From Bacteroidales bacterium (GTDB taxonomy: Bacteria; Bacteroidota; Bacteroidia; Bacteroidales; UBA932): 52,526 nucleotides of DNA. The DNA is taken from contig JAFZWC010000043.1 of the NCBI GenBank assembly GCA_017617475.1, positions 1-52,526 on the forward strand. Direction: 5' to 3'. The position numbers and the translations under genes were made by a program. How positions within the stretch are numbered: the first letter of the stretch is position 1; every line of letters begins with the position of its first letter. Below the pieces are notes generated by a model, which saw only the letters and a list, made by a program, of their open reading frames with translations, was not told the origin of the DNA and did not search any database. This document shows positions 40,931 through 49,926 of the stretch, piece by piece.

Positions 40931-42931
40931 CTAATTCAACAGATACTTCTCCCAGAAATCTTCGTTGGCCTGGTTGAAGTGCCTTCCCTGGTAGCCGCGG
41001 TAGCCGTGCATGCCGTCCGGGTAAATCATGAAGTCGAAGCAAGCCTGCTGCTTCTGCAGGGCATCAATCAGCTGCAGGGTATTCTGGAAATGAACGTTGT
41101 CGTCTCCGGTGCCGTGGGTGAGCTTGAGCATGACGCTTCCGTCGGCCTTGCCCACCTTGGCGGGATAGTTTTGGATACGGTCCATCACGCGCGTACGGGC
41201 ATACCCTTCGGGGTTATCCTGCGGCGTGGACATGAAGCGCTCTGTGTAATGGGTGTCGTAGAGCATCCAGTCGTAAACGCCGCCGCCGGCAATGCCGTAA
41301 TGGAAGTACTCGGAAGCCGTGGTCACCAGAAGGGTGGTCATGGTTCCGCCGAAGCTGAAGCCCTCCACGCCAATCTTCTCCGCCTTCACATAAGGCTTGG
41401 CCTGCAGCCACTTGGCCCACTCTACAAAATCGTCTATCTCAATGGTAGCCAGCTGTTTGAAGATGGCATCCGTACCCTTGCGGCCATTGTGGCCGGAGGC
41501 GCGACAGTCGGCAATGAGTTCGATGATTCCCCTCTGGGAATACCAGTCATAGGCCATGGGATGTACCCAGCGGTCGTTCACCTGCGGGCTGTCGGGGCCG
41601 CCGTAAATGTCTACGTGCACAGGATACTTTTTGGCGGGGTCGAAGTCCTTGGGATAGTAGATGACGCCCGGGATTTCCAGGCCGTCGGGGGTGGTGATGT
41701 ATACCAGTTCTCCGGTGGGTCCTTCGTACGTACCCTGGCTGGCCACGGTCTCGGAGCGGCCCTTCACGTCGTACAGACGCCACTGCCAGGGGGTCTTGAG
41801 ATTGGACTCCCGCGTGACAAAGTGCTTTCCGTCAGGGGCGAAGGAGGCCAGCATCACGTTCATGTTCACATCGGTGAGGGCCGTAATCACGCCCTTGGGG
41901 TTCACCTTGTACACGGCCTTGCGCACGTGGGAATCCCGCTCGGCCAGGAAGTACACCGTACCGTCTTTCTCTGCCCTAAGCAGTTCCACACGCCAGTTGG
42001 GGCCGTCGGTAAGGCGCTTCAGGGTGGCGCCGTCATAGCTCAGGAAATAGATCTGCTGCCAGCCGGTCTCGAAGCTGCGCACCATGTACAGGCCCTTGTC
42101 ACTGAACAGCATGCCGTCAATCCAGTCCAGCCAGGTGTCCACGGTCTCGTGATAGATGGCCTTCTTGGAACCGTCGGCCGGGTTCACGGCATACAGGTCC
42201 AGCGTATTCTGGATACGGGGCTCGCGGGCCACGAAGAAAGTGCGGCTGTCGGCGCCCCAGAAAGGCGTGCCGAAGTACTGGTCTTCCTTTTCGTCAAAAT
42301 CGGCCCATACAATGTTTCCGTCCAGGCTGGCGAAGCCTATGCGCACCTCGGGATTGCGTTCCCCGCACTTGGGATAATGCGTGCGACGGAGCTTTCCGTC
42401 CTGGCCGAAGGGCGAATAGATGGGGAACATGGGGACCTCGGTGTCGTCAAAGCGGTAGAAGGCCAGGGTCTGGCTGTCGGGGCTCCACCAGAACGCGCGG
42501 TAACGGGACGGGCGGCCGAAGATTTCCTCATAATATACCCAGCTGGCATAGCCGTTCATGATGGTCTCGGTGCCGTCAAACGTAAGACGCGTCTCCTTTT
42601 GGGTGGCAATGTCCACTACCCACAGGTCGTTGGCACGGGTGAAGGCCAGTTTGGTGGAGTCCGGACTGTAAGTGAGGTTCACGGCTCCTTCCGGCCTCAG
42701 GGGGAACTGGGCGTACTTCTCCGGAGCCTTCACGCCCACCGTCTTGAGCGTCTTCTTGCCCACCGTAAGCTGGAAGCAGGTGCTGTCTGTGTAAGAACCG
42801 TCATAGGTAAAGACTACATCCTTACTGTTCAGCCACTTATGCATTACCGGAATGGGATCCATCCGGACCTGGGCACTGGCGCCCGCCACTCCCAGCAGCA
42901 GGGTCACCATCATGATTGTGATTCGTTTCAT
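40931..42931 (-). CDS. S9 family dipeptidyl peptidase IV-like protease
   Basis: An exported serine peptidase of 666 residues with a signal peptide (MKRITIMMVTLLLGVAGASA). The start at 42931 is preferred over 42958 for this signal. The N-terminal eight-bladed propeller carries the DPP-IV substrate-amine motif in SWVYYEEIFGRPSRYRAFWW (double Glu, near 132-151); the alpha/beta hydrolase domain has the nucleophile in VEGFSFGGTMTTLL (Ser near 526), Asp in HGTGDDNVHF and His in YPDGMHGYRG. It removes X-Pro dipeptides in the periplasm. It begins 20 nt after the helicase stop. Confidence 0.92.
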   Translation of the reverse strand: MKRITIMMVTLLLGVAGASAQVRMDPIPVMHKWLNSKDVVFTYDGSYTDSTCFQLTVGKKTLKTVGVKAPEKYAQFPLRPEGAVNLTYSPDSTKLAFTRANDLWVVDIATQKETRLTFDGTETIMNGYASWVYYEEIFGRPSRYRAFWWSPDSQTLAFYRFDDTEVPMFPIYSPFGQDGKLRRTHYPKCGERNPEVRIGFASLDGNIVWADFDEKEDQYFGTPFWGADSRTFFVAREPRIQNTLDLYAVNPADGSKKAIYHETVDTWLDWIDGMLFSDKGLYMVRSFETGWQQIYFLSYDGATLKRLTDGPNWRVELLRAEKDGTVYFLAERDSHVRKAVYKVNPKGVITALTDVNMNVMLASFAPDGKHFVTRESNLKTPWQWRLYDVKGRSETVASQGTYEGPTGELVYITTPDGLEIPGVIYYPKDFDPAKKYPVHVDIYGGPDSPQVNDRWVHPMAYDWYSQRGIIELIADCRASGHNGRKGTDAIFKQLATIEIDDFVEWAKWLQAKPYVKAEKIGVEGFSFGGTMTTLLVTTASEYFHYGIAGGGVYDWMLYDTHYTERFMSTPQDNPEGYARTRVMDRIQNYPAKVGKADGSVMLKLTHGTGDDNVHFQNTLQLIDALQKQQACFDFMIYPDGMHGYRGYQGRHFNQANEDFWEKYLLN

Positions 42932-42950
42932 GCTATAAAGATAGTACTTT

Positions 42951-44387
42951 TTATACAAACAGCGTGTCCCGGAAATTTACCAGGTACACTTGCTTCACCG
43001 CACGGGTAAGGGCGGTATAGAGCCACTTGATGTCGTCCGGCACCAGGAAATCCTGCCAGAACGGGTTGTCCACGAACACGCACTCCCACTGGCCTCCCTG
43101 TGCCTTGTGGCAAGTGATGGCGTGGGCATACTTCAACTGCAGGGCGCTGTAGAAGGGGTCGGAGCGCACGGCATCGTACCGCTTCTTCTTGGTGGTCAGA
43201 TGGGCATAATCGGCCGATACGCCCTCCCACAAGGCCTGCGACTGCTCGCGGCTCAAGGCCGGGGACTCGGAATCCAGCGTATCCAGCAGCACCTTGGTCT
43301 CAATCTCCTGCCCCCCGTAATCCGGGAAAGCCAGGGTAGCGTCGGCAAAATGCAGACCGTAGCGCTCCTCGTAATGACGGATGCGCACCAGCTCGGCCAA
43401 ATCGCCGTTGGCTATGTAATCCGTTCCTTCTATGTCGTCGCGATAATTGTTCTTCACCACCATCAGGCGGTCGCCGCGGCACAGTTTTTCCTCGCGGTAC
43501 AGCACCTGGGCGCGGATGCCGGCATTGTAGCGCACCGCCCGCTTGTTGGAACGGCAAAGCACAGCCACCTCGTCAGTCCCATACTTGTCGTAGGCATCGG
43601 AAAGCGTCTCCAGCAGCTCTCCCCCGCTTATGCGACAGATATCAGCCGATTCCGGAACAAGTCCGGATTGAGGGACATGAAGGCCCAGCTCGTCCAGGCC
43701 GACGGGCTCGTCCATGGAGTCCAACAAAGTGCGTAAATGTGTGGCGTTCACCAGGATTCCCGAGTCTTCCGCCTGCCGCACCACCGTAGTCAGAGTGGCA
43801 AACGAGACTCCTCCGAATACCGTCATATAGTCCGGCGACAGCGCCGGAGACTCCTCCAGGCCCACAGGCGGCAACTGCGCCGCGTCGCCCACCAGGATGA
43901 GCTTGCAGTCTACTCCCGCCCGCACGAAGGCCACCAGGTCGGCCAGCAGATTCCCGCTGCCGAATGCGCCCCCGCCTTCTCCGGAAGAAATGCCGATGAG
44001 TGACACCTCGTCCACGATAAACAGCGTTCCGCGGGCCTTGTTGGGTGCCAGCGAGAACTGGCCCAGGCCATCGGCCCCGAAGGATTTCTGGCGGTAAATA
44101 TGCTTGTGAATGGTACTGGCCGGCTTGCCGCAGTAACCCGCCAGCACTTTGGCCGACCGGCCCGTCGGTGCCAGCAGTACGCAGGGAATCTGCAGCGACG
44201 CCAGCCCTCCCACCACGGCCGCCAGGGCCGACGTCTTGCCGGTTCCGGCGTATCCGTTCACCACCAGGATGTCTTCATCGGCCGTTATAAACGAAGAAAC
44301 CTGCCTCAGAAGCTTATCTTGGCAGGGAGTGGTCTCATAGGCGAAACAGCCCAGGAAAGTCTTATACAGAAAGCCCGCGCGGTCCAC
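42951..44387 (-). CDS. RecD-like DNA helicase (AAA ATPase)
   Basis: A 478-residue SF1B helicase. Motif I VVNGYAGTGKTSALAAVVGG (near 43-62), motif Ia LLAPTGRSAKVLAGYCG, motif II FIVDEVSLIGI (near 122-132), motif III LILVGDAAQLPPVG (near 159-172), and C-terminal motif ITCHKAQGGQWECVFVD plus WLYTALTRAVKQVYLV (near 452-467). It is much shorter than RecD2 and lacks its N-terminal HhH region, closer to the Dda/Pif1 type. A GTG start at 44387 overlaps the trkH stop by one base (TAGTG). Confidence 0.9.
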   Translation of the reverse strand: MDRAGFLYKTFLGCFAYETTPCQDKLLRQVSSFITADEDILVVNGYAGTGKTSALAAVVGGLASLQIPCVLLAPTGRSAKVLAGYCGKPASTIHKHIYRQKSFGADGLGQFSLAPNKARGTLFIVDEVSLIGISSGEGGGAFGSGNLLADLVAFVRAGVDCKLILVGDAAQLPPVGLEESPALSPDYMTVFGGVSFATLTTVVRQAEDSGILVNATHLRTLLDSMDEPVGLDELGLHVPQSGLVPESADICRISGGELLETLSDAYDKYGTDEVAVLCRSNKRAVRYNAGIRAQVLYREEKLCRGDRLMVVKNNYRDDIEGTDYIANGDLAELVRIRHYEERYGLHFADATLAFPDYGGQEIETKVLLDTLDSESPALSREQSQALWEGVSADYAHLTTKKKRYDAVRSDPFYSALQLKYAHAITCHKAQGGQWECVFVDNPFWQDFLVPDDIKWLYTALTRAVKQVYLVNFRDTLFV

Positions 44388-45838
44388 TAGTACTTCCTGT
44401 TAAAGAGGCCGGAAATCACGGCCAGGATGGGGTAAATCTCCACGCGGCCCAGGAACATGTCAAAGGAGAAGATGAACTTCAGGATGCCCGGCTCTGCATT
44501 GTAATTGCCCATGGAGCCTATATCTCCCAGAGCCGGACCTACATTGCTCAGGGATGCCACAGAACCCAGGATAGCGTGGTTGTTGGGGTCTCCCACCAGC
44601 ATGCACACCACGGCCGAAATACCCACCAGCAGGAAGTACAGGGCAATGTAAAGCACCTGGGGATAGATTTCTTCGTCGTGCAGGATGCGCCGGCCCAGAC
44701 GGACCTCGAAGATGGTGGACGGATACAGGGTTTTGCGGATCTGCATGCGGATGGCCTTGAACAGCACCATGGCACGGTCTGTCTTGAGACCGCCGCTGGT
44801 AGAGCCCGCACAGCCGCAGATTAGCGACACCAGCACCAGCATGAAGCAGGCCAGAACAGGCCATTGGGCATTGTCGGCTATGGCCAGTCCGGAAGTGGAC
44901 GCATAGCTCACCACCTGAAACGTTCCGTCCAGGAAAGCCTTGCCCCACGTCATGCCCGTTCCGTCAAACTTGAGCGACAGTGACGTAATCACCGAAATAA
45001 CCACCAGCGAGATGGTATAGAACCTAAGGACAGGGTTGTGCAAAGGCCTCAGGGTCCTGCCCGCCAGCACCATGAAAATGATGCCGAAGTGGACGGAACC
45101 CAGGAACATGAACACGATGGTGACTATGGAGATGAACGGCGACTGGAAAGCCGCAATGCTCAGGTTGCGGGTAGAAAAGCCGCCGGTGGCGCATACACTG
45201 AAGGCATGGCAGATGGCATCGAACCAGTTCATGCCCGCCAGCAGGTAGGTTATGAACGCCAGAGCGCCCAGTCCCAGGAATACCGAAGCGAAGATGTATA
45301 CCGACTTGTTGGCCCGGCTGCGGTAGTCGTCCCTGGAGAGCGAAGAAAGCTCCATATTGGTAAGCCGCAGGCGGATGGGCGAGGTGTTCGGAATAATGAG
45401 AAGCAGAAAAACCACAACTCCCAAACCGCCGATGAAATGCGTGGAAGCGCGCCAGAAAACCAGACTGCGGGGCAGGGATTCCACGTCTTCCAGAATGGTG
45501 GCACCCGTAGTGGTAAAGCCGGACACGCTCTCGAACCAGGCGTTGATTACCGTGAACGGACCGCCCCACAGGGCATACGGAAGGGCGCCGAAGATGAAGG
45601 ACAGCAGCCACGACAGAAAGATGATCATGAAACCGTCCTTCAGCGAGATCTGGGCCGTCTTGCGGGTGAAGATGAAGGGAAAGACGCCCATGATGAAGGT
45701 AATGGTGAAGCTGATGAGCAAGGGCGCCAGGGCGCTGTCTCCCCCGTCGATGAGGGAAACCACCACCGACAGCAACATGAACAGGGCACTCACCAGGAGT
45801 GCCACACCCACGTTACGCGATATTACCTTAAGGTTCAT
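44387..45838 (-). CDS. trkH: TrkH family potassium uptake protein
   Basis: Inner-membrane potassium channel-like subunit of Trk/Ktr transport, 483 residues. It has four M1-P-M2 repeats with selectivity loops such as FESVSGFTTTGATIL (near 101-115), FSVCATGGFSTRNLSI (near 216-231), STSGLAIADN (near 314-323) and SNVGPALGDIG (near 438-448). The usual cytoplasmic partner TrkA is not in this window. It is translationally coupled to the upstream HAMP-like membrane protein (ATGA overlap) and to the helicase downstream. Confidence 0.94.
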   Translation of the reverse strand: MNLKVISRNVGVALLVSALFMLLSVVVSLIDGGDSALAPLLISFTITFIMGVFPFIFTRKTAQISLKDGFMIIFLSWLLSFIFGALPYALWGGPFTVINAWFESVSGFTTTGATILEDVESLPRSLVFWRASTHFIGGLGVVVFLLLIIPNTSPIRLRLTNMELSSLSRDDYRSRANKSVYIFASVFLGLGALAFITYLLAGMNWFDAICHAFSVCATGGFSTRNLSIAAFQSPFISIVTIVFMFLGSVHFGIIFMVLAGRTLRPLHNPVLRFYTISLVVISVITSLSLKFDGTGMTWGKAFLDGTFQVVSYASTSGLAIADNAQWPVLACFMLVLVSLICGCAGSTSGGLKTDRAMVLFKAIRMQIRKTLYPSTIFEVRLGRRILHDEEIYPQVLYIALYFLLVGISAVVCMLVGDPNNHAILGSVASLSNVGPALGDIGSMGNYNAEPGILKFIFSFDMFLGRVEIYPILAVISGLFNRKY

Positions 45839-46659
45839 TCGGCCTTTTCCTTTATTTCGGCCATACGCTTACGCAGGGAGCGGTTCTCTTCTGTGAGGTC
45901 CGTAATGGACTGGTTAAGATCGGCCAGCTGGTCGTTTCCGTCAAATGTATAAGTGTAACGGCGCCGGTATCCCAGATAATCTCTCAGGCAGCTGAGCATC
46001 TTGTATAAAGGATCTACGTAGTAGGCCAGGATAAAGAACATGAGCAGGAACAGCAACACGATTCCCACGGCCAGGGCTACGGCGCTGGGAATGATGCTGC
46101 GGTAGAATCCACGGTCGAAGTTCTCGGAATTGCGGCGAAGGTCGGAGTGGATGGTATCGCTCAGGCGGTCCAGGTAGCCTCTCATGCGGCCGAACAGCGG
46201 CTGCAGGCGGTTGAAATACCAGTCACGGGTATTGATGAAGTTGCTCTCCAGCACTTCTTGAAGCTCCATGGAGGCCAGCATATAGGCCGAATAGGCATAG
46301 AGGACGGAATCGGCCAGAGGGGCGGTGGTACTGCCCACCGACTGTCTCAGGGAATCGCAGTGGGCCAGGAAACCGTCGCGGTCAAAGTCCGGAAGGACGG
46401 AAATGTTGTCGTCGCCTATGACGGCCAGTAGTTGCAGGTTGTACTGATCCACGGCATCCACCAGGCGTTGGGTCTTATGGAGATCGTTTATATCTTCGGC
46501 TATCATGCCCGACACATAATTGGACATGTGCCGATACTCCAGCACCGAGATGACGCTGGACATGAGAAGCGCCACGGCAATAGCCAGAATGGAGAGGATC
46601 ATCTTCATTCTGAGGGAGAGACGGAACTCACGCAACCAGTTTTTAAACTTCACAAACAT
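45835..46659 (-). CDS. HAMP-like two-helix membrane protein lacking an output domain
   Basis: A 274-residue inner-membrane protein. The layout resembles a chemoreceptor or sensor-kinase input half: basic N-terminus, first membrane helix (about 20-41, MILSILAIAVALLMSSVIS), a helical extracytoplasmic four-helix-bundle region (about 45-185), second helix (about 195-215, VALAVGIVLLFLLMFFILAY), a HAMP-like stretch (YVDPLYKMLSCLRDY and ...DGNDQLADLNQSITDL) and a final coiled coil. No kinase, cyclase or methyl-accepting domain follows. The 4-nt overlap with trkH suggests it partners or regulates the potassium channel; this is inference. Upstream is a TAACTTTG box (46665-46672). Confidence 0.75.
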   Translation of the reverse strand: MFVKFKNWLREFRLSLRMKMILSILAIAVALLMSSVISVLEYRHMSNYVSGMIAEDINDLHKTQRLVDAVDQYNLQLLAVIGDDNISVLPDFDRDGFLAHCDSLRQSVGSTTAPLADSVLYAYSAYMLASMELQEVLESNFINTRDWYFNRLQPLFGRMRGYLDRLSDTIHSDLRRNSENFDRGFYRSIIPSAVALAVGIVLLFLLMFFILAYYVDPLYKMLSCLRDYLGYRRRYTYTFDGNDQLADLNQSITDLTEENRSLRKRMAEIKEKAE

Positions 46660-46741
46660 AAATACAAAGTTACAAATTTTTCTGGATTACAGTATTTGTA
46701 AAATTTTTATTCAAATTGATTGTATATCAAATTATTTTTCA

Positions 46742-46749
46742 TAACTTTG
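46742..46749 (+). promoter_or_regulatory. Predicted -7 box of the ROK-aminotransferase unit
   Basis: TAACTTTG, a TAnnTTTG match 23 nt upstream of the ROK gene start. The 113-bp divergent gap is strongly AT-rich; the opposite box for the HAMP-like gene is at 46665-46672 (TAACTTTG on the minus strand). Confidence 0.45.
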
Positions 46750-46772
46750 TACATGTGCTAAAATTTTAAGCT

Positions 46773-47975
46773 ATGAGAGAAACCTTCCTCGAAAAAAAAG
46801 ATAATAAAAACTCCCTGCTCAAGAAAACAATTCTATATTTGTGCATTGAACACGGCGAGCATAGTATTGCGTCCATCTCGGAAGCCATCGGGGCCTCCGT
46901 CCCTACGGCAACCAAACTCATCGGGGAACTCATGAGTGAAGGTTTCATGGTAGACCTGGGCAAGTCCGGCACCTCCGGCGGCCGCAGGCCTTCCATCTAC
47001 GGACTCAACCCCGAAGCCGGCTATTTTATAGGCGTAGCCATCCGTAACAAGCACGCCAGCATAGCGGTTACGGACTTCAAGGGAGGCCTCATCCACTTCA
47101 AAGACGACATCCCCTTCGTAATGGAAGCCAACGAAGCCACCATTCACCTGATGGCTTCCACCATCCGCGAATACCTGGATAAACAGGACGTTGACTGGAA
47201 CAAAATCATGGGCCTGGGCCTCAGCATCCCTGGCCGTGTGAATCCCATCACCGGCTATAGCAACTCTTACTCTTTTGACGAGCACCGGCCCATCTCCCAA
47301 ATCCTGGAAGAAGATCTTAACGTGCACGTGGTGCTGGAGAACGACTCCCGCGCCATGACGTACGGCGAATACCTGGGCGGCGGCCTCAAGGAGAAAAACA
47401 TGCTGTTCGTGAACGTGAGCTGGGGTCTGGGTATGGGCATGATCCTGGAAGGAAAGCTCTATTACGGAACTTCCGGCTACAGCGGCGAATTCGGCCACTT
47501 CCCCCTGCTGGACAACGGACAAATCTGCCGATGCGGCAAAATCGGCTGCCTGGAGACCGGTGTCTCCGGATCGGCCCTCGTACGTCTGATCGGCGAAAAC
47601 CTGGCAGCCGGGCGCGCCTCTTCCCTGGCATCCAAGTTCAAGGCCGAAGGAAAGGTAAACCTGAACGACATCCTGGCTGCCGTCAAGAGCGAGGATACGC
47701 TGGCCATTGAGACGGTGGAAGAACTGGGCACCAACCTGGGCAAGGGTCTGGCAGGTCTTATCAACATCTTTAACCCTCAGCTCGTGGTCATTGGCGGTAA
47801 GGTAGCGGTTGCCGCAGGCGACTACCTCATGTTGCCCATCCGCACGGCCGTCAAACGCCACGTGCTCAACATCGCCCATCAAGACACAACCATAAAGCTT
47901 ACACAGCTCAAGCAAAAAGCGGCCCCCATGGGAGCAGCCCTCCTGGTACGCGGCCGTATGTTAGGAATTCTCTAA
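46773..47975 (+). CDS. ROK family transcriptional regulator/sugar kinase-like protein
   Basis: A 400-residue protein with an N-terminal winged helix (SIASISEAIGASVPTATKLI, near 31-50; wing DLGKSGTSGGRRPSIYGLN) and a ROK domain: GLGLSIPGRVNPITGY (near 149-164), LENDSRAMTYGEYLGGG, GYSGEFGHFPLLDNGQICRC and the zinc motif CRCGKIGCLETG (near 250-261), then VVIGGKVAVAAG. The composition matches NagC/Mlc-type repressors; the effector is unknown. It lies 7 nt upstream of an aminotransferase gene with no sugar genes next to it, so a global role is possible. Confidence 0.92.
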   Translation: MRETFLEKKDNKNSLLKKTILYLCIEHGEHSIASISEAIGASVPTATKLIGELMSEGFMVDLGKSGTSGGRRPSIYGLNPEAGYFIGVAIRNKHASIAVTDFKGGLIHFKDDIPFVMEANEATIHLMASTIREYLDKQDVDWNKIMGLGLSIPGRVNPITGYSNSYSFDEHRPISQILEEDLNVHVVLENDSRAMTYGEYLGGGLKEKNMLFVNVSWGLGMGMILEGKLYYGTSGYSGEFGHFPLLDNGQICRCGKIGCLETGVSGSALVRLIGENLAAGRASSLASKFKAEGKVNLNDILAAVKSEDTLAIETVEELGTNLGKGLAGLINIFNPQLVVIGGKVAVAAGDYLMLPIRTAVKRHVLNIAHQDTTIKLTQLKQKAAPMGAALLVRGRMLGIL

Positions 47976-47982
47976 GTATTAT

Positions 47983-49170
47983 ATGCCTCAAATTTCCAAT
48001 CTTGGCTCTCGGATGCCCTCATCCCCCATCCGAAAGCTCGCACCCCTTGCGGTAGCGGCCAAAAAAGAGGGAGTCAAAGTCTATCATCTTAACATCGGCC
48101 AGCCCGATCTGCCCACCCCGCAAAAGGGCCTCGACGCCCTCAAGGCGGTCACGCGCAAAACCCTGGAATACAGTCCTTCCGAAGGCTATCCCGGTCTGCG
48201 CGAGAAACTGGTCGGCTACTATAATAAATATGGTATAGATGTAAAGGCCGAAGAAATCATCGTCACCTGCGGCGGCTCGGAGGCCATCCTCCTGGGCTTC
48301 CTCACCTGCCTGGATCCGGAAGACGAGATTATTATGGTAGAGCCCGGCTACGCCAACTACATCTCCTTTGCCAAAACGGCCCATCTTACGGTGAAGACGG
48401 TCACCAGCCGCATCGAAGACGGCTTCAAGCTTCCGCCCGTGGAAGCCTTCGAAGAGGCCATCACCCCGCGCACCAAGGCCATCCTGTTGTGCAATCCGTC
48501 CAACCCCACCGGTTATGTCTATACGCCGGAAGAGCTCCAGAAGATCAAGGAGATAGTGGTCAAGCACGACCTCTTCCTCTTCTCCGACGAAGTCTACCGC
48601 GAGTTCGTATACAACGGAAAACCTTATCTGAGCGCCATGCAGCTGGGTATTCCGGACAACGTCATCATGATTGACTCCGTGAGTAAGCGCTATTCCGAGT
48701 GCGGCATCCGCATCGGCATGCTGGTCACCCACAACAAGCAGGTGCACGACACCGTGATGAAGTTCTGCCAGGCTCGCCTGAGCCCGCCGCTCCTGGGCCA
48801 GATTGTGGCCGAAGCCTCCATCGAAGGCACCGAGGAATACTCCAAGGAATGCTTTGACGAATACAAAGCCCGTCGCGATTTCTTCATCAAGGGCCTGAAC
48901 GAGATTCCGGGAGTATACTCCCCCATGCCGGAAGGCGCCTTCTACACCGTGGCCAGCCTGCCCGTGGAAGATGCCGAAGACTTCTGCCGCTGGCTCCTCA
49001 CGGACTTCCGCCTGAACGGCGAAACGGTGATGATGGCCCCCGCCGCCGGCTTCTACAGCACGCCCGGCCTGGGCAAGAACCAGGTGCGAATGGCGTACGT
49101 ACTAAAGGAAGAAGACCTAGCCAAGGCCCTGAAAGTCCTAAGGGCGGCCCTGGAAGCTTACAAGAAATAA
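47983..49170 (+). CDS. Pyridoxal-phosphate dependent aminotransferase (class I/II)
   Basis: A 395-residue cytosolic aminotransferase of the AspC/AAT-like fold. KVYHLNIGQPDLPTP (near 32-46), CGGSEAILLGFLTCLDPEDE (near 96-115), LLCNPSNPTGYVYTPEEL (near 168-185), FSDEVYREFVYNG (near 202-214), PLP lysine in IDSVSKRYSECGIRIG (near 230-245), and the substrate Arg in KNQVRMAYVL near the end. Amino-donor specificity is not readable. It is followed by a strong terminator. Confidence 0.92.
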   Translation: MPQISNLGSRMPSSPIRKLAPLAVAAKKEGVKVYHLNIGQPDLPTPQKGLDALKAVTRKTLEYSPSEGYPGLREKLVGYYNKYGIDVKAEEIIVTCGGSEAILLGFLTCLDPEDEIIMVEPGYANYISFAKTAHLTVKTVTSRIEDGFKLPPVEAFEEAITPRTKAILLCNPSNPTGYVYTPEELQKIKEIVVKHDLFLFSDEVYREFVYNGKPYLSAMQLGIPDNVIMIDSVSKRYSECGIRIGMLVTHNKQVHDTVMKFCQARLSPPLLGQIVAEASIEGTEEYSKECFDEYKARRDFFIKGLNEIPGVYSPMPEGAFYTVASLPVEDAEDFCRWLLTDFRLNGETVMMAPAAGFYSTPGLGKNQVRMAYVLKEEDLAKALKVLRAALEAYKK

Positions 49171-49171
49171 C

Positions 49172-49197
49172 AAAGAGCGCTCTACGGAGCGCTCTTT
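49172..49197. terminator. Rho-independent bidirectional terminator
   Basis: Perfect 11-bp stem AAAGAGCGCTC / GAGCGCTCTTT with loop TACG, flanked by A/T runs on both sides, between the convergent aminotransferase and fabG genes. Confidence 0.88.
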
Positions 49198-49203
49198 TAT
49201 GTC

Positions 49204-49923
49204 TTAGGTATACAATCCTCCGTTCACAGAAATCACTTCTCCTGTCACATAGGATGCTTCCGGCGAAGCCAGGAATCCCACCACGGCCGCCACTTCTTCG
49301 GGATTGCCGAAGCGGGCGGCGGGAATATCCTTCTTGAGCGTGTCCTCGTCCAGTCCTTCCACCATATCGGTCTTTATAAAGCCGGGCGCCACGGCGTTCA
49401 CAGTCACATTCTTACGGGCCACTTCCTGCGCCAGGGCCTTGGTGGCGGCAATGAGACCGCCCTTGGCGGCAGAGTAATTGGTCTGGCCCGGAAGGCCCTT
49501 GACACCACTTAGGGATGCCACGTTCACAATACGGCCAAACTTGTGTAACAGCATAGGCTGCAGCACAGCACGGGTGGTATAGTACCAGGAATTCAAGTTG
49601 GTGTCAATCACCTTGTGCCACTCCTCGGGCTCCAGCCAGATGAGGAGATTGTCCCTACGGATACCGGCATTGTTCACCAGCACCTCAATGTAATCGTCAG
49701 GGTGGGCTGCCTGCCAGCCTTCAATGGCCGATTTCACGGCCTCCGGATTCCCCACATCGAACTTCATCAGCTCTCCCTCCCCTTCTACCAGGGCCAGCGC
49801 CTCTTCGGCCGCCGCCTGGTTGGACACATAATTGATGAGCACGTAATACCCCCTCTTGTGGAGTTCCTGGCAAATGGCACGGCCAATCCCGCGGCTGCCG
49901 CCGGTAACAAGGGCAACTTTCAT
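49204..49923 (-). CDS. fabG: 3-oxoacyl-ACP reductase (SDR family)
   Basis: A 239-residue short-chain dehydrogenase that reduces the 3-keto group of acyl-ACP with NADPH. Cofactor motif VTGGSRGIGRAICQEL (near 6-21), NNAGIRRDNLLIWL (near 86-99), catalytic Ser in VNVASLSGVKG and YxxxK in TNYSAAKGGLIAATKAL (near 152-168), and ISVNGGLYT at the end. Its position behind a ketosynthase and a CrtI-like oxidoreductase suggests a dedicated polyketide or aryl-polyene-like product rather than bulk fatty-acid synthesis, but that is inference. Confidence 0.92.
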   Translation of the reverse strand: MKVALVTGGSRGIGRAICQELHKRGYYVLINYVSNQAAAEEALALVEGEGELMKFDVGNPEAVKSAIEGWQAAHPDDYIEVLVNNAGIRRDNLLIWLEPEEWHKVIDTNLNSWYYTTRAVLQPMLLHKFGRIVNVASLSGVKGLPGQTNYSAAKGGLIAATKALAQEVARKNVTVNAVAPGFIKTDMVEGLDEDTLKKDIPAARFGNPEEVAAVVGFLASPEASYVTGEVISVNGGLYT

Positions 49924-49926
49924 ATC

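Noticed and set aside
40550..43009. An 819-codon open frame on the plus strand opposite the S9 peptidase gene
   Set aside because: Same cause: the peptidase on the other strand has all catalytic motifs, while this translation resembles nothing and crosses several gene borders.
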